NCBI GenBank assembly: GCA_023441965.1
Contig: JAEZNB010000030.1
Span: 1 to 46,074, forward strand
DNA length: 46,074 bases
Origin: Bacillota bacterium
GTDB taxonomy: Bacteria; Bacillota; Clostridia; Lachnospirales; Lachnospiraceae
Direction of reading: 5' to 3'
Part shown: one piece after another, positions 43,094 through 46,074 of the stretch
Layout: each line of letters opens with the position of its first letter
Numbering within the stretch: the first letter of the stretch is position 1
Position numbers and translations under genes: made by a program
Notes under the pieces: model-generated
What the model was told of the DNA's origin: nothing
Database searches by the model: none
The model's input: the letters and a program-made list of their open reading frames with translations, nothing else

Positions 43094-43120
43094 TTATTGA
43101 TACGAGTAATCTACTAATTT

Positions 43121-43149
43121 ATTATAACAAGCTCTTCCATAATTTACAA
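43121..43149 (-). promoter_or_regulatory. Promoter of the secreted-protein/ABC cluster
   Basis: On the minus strand TTGTAA (43149-43144), 17-bp spacer, TATAAT (43126-43121), start near 43114. Confidence 0.75.
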
Positions 43150-43173
43150 ATTGAATCCTTGAATTTGTAAATT
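43141..43173 (-). promoter_or_regulatory. Perfect 12-bp dyad overlapping the -35 box (candidate operator)
   Basis: Arms AATTTACAAATT (43141-43152) and AATTTGTAAATT (43162-43173) are exact reverse complements, 9 bp apart, with centres 21 bp (two helical turns) apart. The -35 hexamer lies within the promoter-proximal arm. The remaining bases to 43360 are AT-rich with no gene visible. Confidence 0.65.
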
Positions 43174-43367
43174 ATAAGCATAATATGTAATGACCAAGTA
43201 TTATATCGCTACTTACTCAGATATGCATTTACTATTTAAATTTGAGCTTTAAATTTGCAGGTTTAATAATGGATTATATAGACATATCAAAAGAGCTGTC
43301 TTATTTAATAATTGCCCTAATGACATATGGTATAGCATTTAAATAGATGAATGAGATGTTTACACTA

Positions 43368-43413
43368 AGAAAATAAACAGAGTACTCATGCACGAAGCTG
43401 TCATCCTCTGTTT
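43368..43413 (-). terminator. Probable terminator of the phosphatase gene
   Basis: On the minus strand AAACAGAG and CTCTGTTT form an 8-bp stem with a long 23-nt loop, followed by ATTTTCTT. It starts 16 bp after the stop at 43429. Confidence 0.5.
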
Positions 43414-43428
43414 ATCTGACTAGTTACA

Positions 43429-43908
43429 TTATTCCCCCATAGAAATGTGGTATTTATGACATAGGAATCGAAGCAAGGCCTCGCAGCCTTCGTAGATATC
43501 CTCGTAGGTCTTTTCAAAATCATCGGTATACCAGGGATCGGCGATATCTCCGCCTTTCGGCGTCAAGTCCATCAGCCTCTGTATCTTTTTCTTAGAATCA
43601 TTTCCGATGATCCGATTGATGTTGATAACATTTCTCTGGTCCATAGCGATGATGTAATCATATTCGCGGTAATCCGCCTTGGTCATCTGTACAGCCCGCT
43701 TCCCCTCGGTCGAGATACCGAGCACATTCAATACTTTTCTGGTCCCATGATGGACAACGCTTCCAAGCTCCTCCGTACTTGTTGCCGCAGATGCGATATG
43801 AAACATCTCACTTATTCCTCTTCTCTTCACCATATCCTTGAATACAAACTCCGCCATTGGGGAACGGCAGATATTGCCGTGACAGACAAATAAGACTTTA
43901 ATGAGCAT
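43429..43908 (-). CDS. Low-molecular-weight protein-tyrosine phosphatase
   Basis: A 159-residue cytosolic phosphatase. The P-loop CHGNICRS at residues 9-16 supplies Cys9 and Arg15 (C-x5-R), and the general acid Asp lies in ADPWYTDD near residue 128. Family members dephosphorylate tyrosine kinases of capsule synthesis, arginine phosphate or other phosphoproteins. The ATG at 43908 follows AAGGA and is placed directly before the P-loop strand; an upstream start would add a 28-residue tail with no ribosome binding site. It has its own promoter. Confidence 0.94.
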   Translation of the reverse strand: MLIKVLFVCHGNICRSPMAEFVFKDMVKRRGISEMFHIASAATSTEELGSVVHHGTRKVLNVLGISTEGKRAVQMTKADYREYDYIIAMDQRNVININRIIGNDSKKKIQRLMDLTPKGGDIADPWYTDDFEKTYEDIYEGCEALLRFLCHKYHISMGE

Positions 43909-43954
43909 ACTTATGTAATCCTTCCTATTGATATCACTATTACTGCTAAGAATT

Positions 43955-43983
43955 ATTCTATCATAAGTTCTTCTACATTCCAA
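43955..43983 (-). promoter_or_regulatory. Promoter of the phosphatase gene
   Basis: On the minus strand TTGGAA (43983-43978), 17-bp spacer, TAGAAT (43960-43955). Confidence 0.65.
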
Positions 43984-44067
43984 CAGCAGCATAACAGCGA
44001 TACATCAGCAATAGATCGAAACTGGAGGTTTTATGTAAATAATTTATATTTATTGCTAAGCGGATGA

Positions 44068-44096
44068 TTGACAGTTTATCCCACATACATTATGAT
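44068..44096 (+). promoter_or_regulatory. Promoter of the 2-TM protein/mini-protein pair
   Basis: TTGACA (44068-44073), 17-bp spacer, TATGAT (44091-44096), about 65 nt of leader before the ATG at 44168. Confidence 0.82.
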
Positions 44097-44167
44097 AAGG
44101 CTAATCAGTAATTTATAGGTAATTATATGCTGTTATTTACAAGTTGCACATAGGAAAGGGGTATGTT

Positions 44168-44659
44168 ATGGTACAGAAAAAGTATTGGGAAGATTTAGTC
44201 CAACTAAGGTTTCAGTTGTTTTATTTGGAAGAGTATTTGAGCCAATCCTATCGATATGATTCATGGATTAACATCATTATGGCGATCGCCTCTTCCAGTA
44301 GTATAGCAGCATGGGTCATATGGAATGAATTAAAGTTTCTATGGTCACTTATCATAGCGACTTCTCAAGTGATTAATGCTGTCAAAGTCTATCTGCCATT
44401 TAATAAAAGAACAAAGTACATAAATTTGCTGTATTCACAGTTAACAGAACTTTTTTATGAATATGATTATAACTGGCTTAAGGTTTCCGGTGGTGAAATA
44501 ACGGAAGAAGAAATTAATGATATGATTTTTGAAATGAGAAAGAAAAAGCAGAAAATCCATGATGAGCATCTTCTGAATAACAATCTGCCTCAGAAGAAAA
44601 AGCTTAAAGAAATTGCAGATACAAGGTTGAAGCAGTATTTTGAGATATACTTGGATTAA
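44168..44659 (+). CDS. Two-helix membrane protein with SLATT-like topology
   Basis: A 163-residue protein: amphipathic N-terminal helix (about 1-30), two closely spaced membrane helices (about 34-55 and 60-80) separated by only NELKF, and a long charged helical C-terminus (about 85-163). This is the layout of SLATT proteins, two-helix pore-forming effectors of bacterial defence, but I cannot confirm membership. AAAGGGG is 6 nt before the ATG at 44168. Low GC marks it off from neighbours. A Lys/Pro mini-protein gene follows after 21 bp, so they form a likely two-gene unit. Confidence 0.72.
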   Translation: MVQKKYWEDLVQLRFQLFYLEEYLSQSYRYDSWINIIMAIASSSSIAAWVIWNELKFLWSLIIATSQVINAVKVYLPFNKRTKYINLLYSQLTELFYEYDYNWLKVSGGEITEEEINDMIFEMRKKKQKIHDEHLLNNNLPQKKKLKEIADTRLKQYFEIYLD

Positions 44660-44680
44660 TATGAAAGGGAGGAAAGTCAT

Positions 44681-44806
44681 ATGCCTAAAAATGATAAAAA
44701 ATCTGCAAAGAAAATACTATGTGAACGCGATTTACCACATACTACCCAACAAATCAAAATGCCGGAAGTAAAACCTCCTAAGGAGAAAGCGAAAAAGGAT
44801 AGTTAA
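44681..44806 (+). CDS. 41-residue Lys/Pro-rich mini-protein paired with the 2-TM protein
   Basis: GGGAGG lies 8 nt before the ATG. The peptide begins MPKNDKKSAKKIL, has one Cys (residue 14), and ends in a Pro/Lys/Glu tail (MPEVKPPKEKAKKDS). It is basic, has no membrane segment and is likely disordered. The tail resembles that of the 40-residue peptide at 13672-13794. Being 21 bp downstream of the 2-TM gene and in the same orientation, it could be a partner, inhibitor or antitoxin of that protein; this is inference. Confidence 0.65.
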   Translation: MPKNDKKSAKKILCERDLPHTTQQIKMPEVKPPKEKAKKDS

Positions 44807-44891
44807 ATCCCAAAGCTCTTCCGATGCAGCAGACTCTATATAGAAAAATAAAGCTAATGATAGATAGTGAACCGTATACAGGGAGGTCAAC

Positions 44892-45458
44892 ATGAAAGCA
44901 ATCTGTATCAACGGAAGTCCCAGATCAAATGGCAGCTCAGGCAGATTGATTGATAAAATGATTGAGGGAATGAAGGAAGTAGGTATCGTTTCTAGCAGAT
45001 ATTGTCTGGGTAAAGTAAATATCAACTTCTGTCTCGGTTGTAAAAAGTGCTACGAGATCGGTGGAAGGTGTGTCCAAAAGGACGATATGGATCCGATTAT
45101 GAAGGACTTATTTGAGGCTGATATCGTAGTCATTGCTTCTCCGTCTTACTGGGGAGACATTACCGGTCAGCTAAAGGTTTTTTTTGATCGGAATACCCCT
45201 TATGGCGATACTAACGCGAACCGGGTCTCTATTCCCACAGGAAAGAAGGGAATATCCATTGCAATTCGGGCCGGGCAGACCGACAGAGAAAACCAACATA
45301 TCATAGAATCGATTGAGCATTATTATAACCATCTTGGAATCAAGCCCATAGGATGCTTATCTATAACAGGTGTCGACACAGTGGAGGATTTATATAAGAA
45401 GAAGGAAGAACTGGACAAGGCATATGAACTGGGCAAGAACATCCTTCAGATGCTTTAG
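44892..45458 (+). CDS. NADPH-dependent FMN reductase / iron-sulfur flavoprotein-like
   Basis: A 188-residue flavodoxin-fold protein. The FMN phosphate loop reads INGSPRSNGSS and a later ASPSYWGDITGQLK segment holds the flavin ring. CLGCKKCYEIGGRC (about residues 48-61) has C-x2-C-x2-C-x6-C spacing, like the compact [4Fe-4S] motif of archaeal and clostridial Isf proteins. It could move electrons between NAD(P)H or ferredoxin and small acceptors. GGGAGG lies 6 nt before the ATG. Confidence 0.9.
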   Translation: MKAICINGSPRSNGSSGRLIDKMIEGMKEVGIVSSRYCLGKVNINFCLGCKKCYEIGGRCVQKDDMDPIMKDLFEADIVVIASPSYWGDITGQLKVFFDRNTPYGDTNANRVSIPTGKKGISIAIRAGQTDRENQHIIESIEHYYNHLGIKPIGCLSITGVDTVEDLYKKKEELDKAYELGKNILQML

Positions 45459-45555
45459 CACCACGATTGTTGAACGATTAGGGGGATTTTTCTATGTTAT
45501 AATCTTACTGGATAATGTAACCAGGCTATCATGTGTATTAAAGGGGGATATCATA

Positions 45556-45741
45556 ATGAAAAAGGATTATGCCTATATTTATTACTTTCTTGCGGGTCTT
45601 TTCTTCATAGCCGCCGCCGTATTTGATTTTATCGATCAGGACACCTCTTCGGGTGTTACATCAATCGGTTTGGGGCTGGTCTTTATCGCCTTGGGCTTTG
45701 ATCAGAAGATAAAGGGACGAAGGAGCAAAAATAATCAATAG
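45556..45741 (+). CDS. Small two-helix membrane protein
   Basis: A 61-residue protein beginning MKKDYAYIYY, with two hydrophobic helices (about 8-26 and 33-49) joined by a short DFIDQDTSSG loop and a basic C-terminus (KIKGRRSKNNQ) that should face the cytosol. GGGGG is about 9 nt before the ATG. TTGAAC (45470-45475), 17 bp, TATGTT may be its promoter. Such small proteins are common in Lachnospiraceae and have no known role. Confidence 0.75.
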   Translation: MKKDYAYIYYFLAGLFFIAAAVFDFIDQDTSSGVTSIGLGLVFIALGFDQKIKGRRSKNNQ

Positions 45742-45849
45742 AGCGGAAGCGTTTTGATGTATGCTCAATACGGGAATACAGCATAACCAGTCAGTAATCG
45801 CAATATGATTCATTGATTAGAATAACTTAGTATTATGGAGGTAGGGTAT

Positions 45850-46074
45850 ATGAAGGTAGGTTTTTTCGGATATGGAAGCATGGGCAGTATGCTGCTGAAT
45901 CAGTTTATACTGTCAGGTGCTTTAAGGCAGGATGAGATTATTGTATTCAACCGGACTGCAACCAAGCTGCATCGTATGCACGATAGCTTTCCTGAGGTTG
46001 AAATAGCGACAGATGTGAGGGAACTTGCCGGGAAGGCAAAATATATCTTCCTCTGTACTAAGGCTTTGGATATG
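45850..46074 (+). CDS. proC: Pyrroline-5-carboxylate reductase, 5' part (runs off the window)
   Basis: The first 75 codons of a gene that continues beyond 46074. The peptide begins MKVGFFGYGSMGSML, an NADPH-binding Rossmann motif, followed by IIVFNRTATKL near residue 30 and YIFLCTKALDM near 65, matching the N-terminus of ProC, which makes proline. GGAGGTAGGGTAT directly precedes the ATG. In this fragment the family could also be another P5CR-like reductase (ComER type). Confidence 0.8.
   Translation, partial: MKVGFFGYGSMGSMLLNQFILSGALRQDEIIVFNRTATKLHRMHDSFPEVEIATDVRELAGKAKYIFLCTKALDM

Noticed and set aside
45370..45555. Longer start for the small membrane protein at 45556
   Set aside because: The extension overlaps the flavin reductase gene and includes the probable promoter; GGGGG precedes the ATG at 45556.

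Overview
The window reads as chromosomal DNA of a low-to-mid GC Gram-positive anaerobe, most likely a plant-fibre-degrading member of the Lachnospiraceae (Clostridia). This rests on strong GGAGG ribosome binding sites with several TTG/GTG starts, TTGACA-17-TATAAT promoters, a T-box leader, a secreted GH10 xylanase, meso-diaminopimelate dehydrogenase, a short MetH with a separate HcyMT-MTHFR fusion, a giant (R)-2-hydroxyacyl-CoA dehydratase activase-type protein and the clostridial GGGtGRT/NifU-like pair. No rRNA, tRNA, CRISPR array, phage module or intact insertion sequence was recognised.

Layout. 1-720: a promoter and T-box leader pointing off the left edge, followed by a GC-rich palindromic repeat array where the controlled gene would be expected. 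838-1338: a small C_GCAxxG_C_C protein. 1384-1754: a nested palindromic element. 1791-7439 (minus): an operon of two halves of a heterodimeric ABC exporter and a secreted xylanase, driven by a promoter embedded in a perfect 14-bp dyad. 7549-13422 (minus): an esterase-like lipoprotein and a 1437-residue ASKHA/dehydratase fusion. 13672-13794: a 40-residue Lys/Pro mini-protein. 14054-17623 (minus): HAD hydrolase, an Lsa-type ABC-F protein behind an attenuator leader with a 38-codon leader ORF, and a lytic transglycosylase. 17676-20432 (minus): ddh, then ilvN-ilvC with competing hairpins over the ilvC ribosome binding site. 20699-27609 (minus): a one-carbon/methionine operon (HcyMT-MTHFR, membrane protein, MetH) with two glycosyltransferases at its end. 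27909-29384 (plus): a fucose-isomerase-family enzyme. 29500-33400: a small unknown protein, a GGDEF-EAL regulator, a membrane-anchored hydrolase and a remnant acetyltransferase. 33660-36250 (minus): the GGGtGRT protein with its NifU-like partner, and a hexapeptide-repeat protein. 36409-43093 (minus): an AT-richer five-gene cluster encoding a Tyr-rich secreted protein, two lipoproteins, an ABC ATPase and a fused 12-TM permease. 43429-46074: low-molecular-weight phosphotyrosine phosphatase, a 2-TM protein with a Lys/Pro mini-protein, a flavin reductase-like protein, a small membrane protein and the start of proC.

The most promising undescribed systems are the 36.4-43.1 kb secreted-protein/ABC cluster with its dyad operator, the SLATT-like 2-TM protein plus mini-protein module (44.2-44.8 kb, with a look-alike mini-protein at 13.7 kb), the GGGtGRT pair, and several cis-regulatory RNA designs (ABC-F attenuator, ilvC RBS switch, T-box separated from its gene). 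All functions are inferred by reading the sequence; no database search was run.
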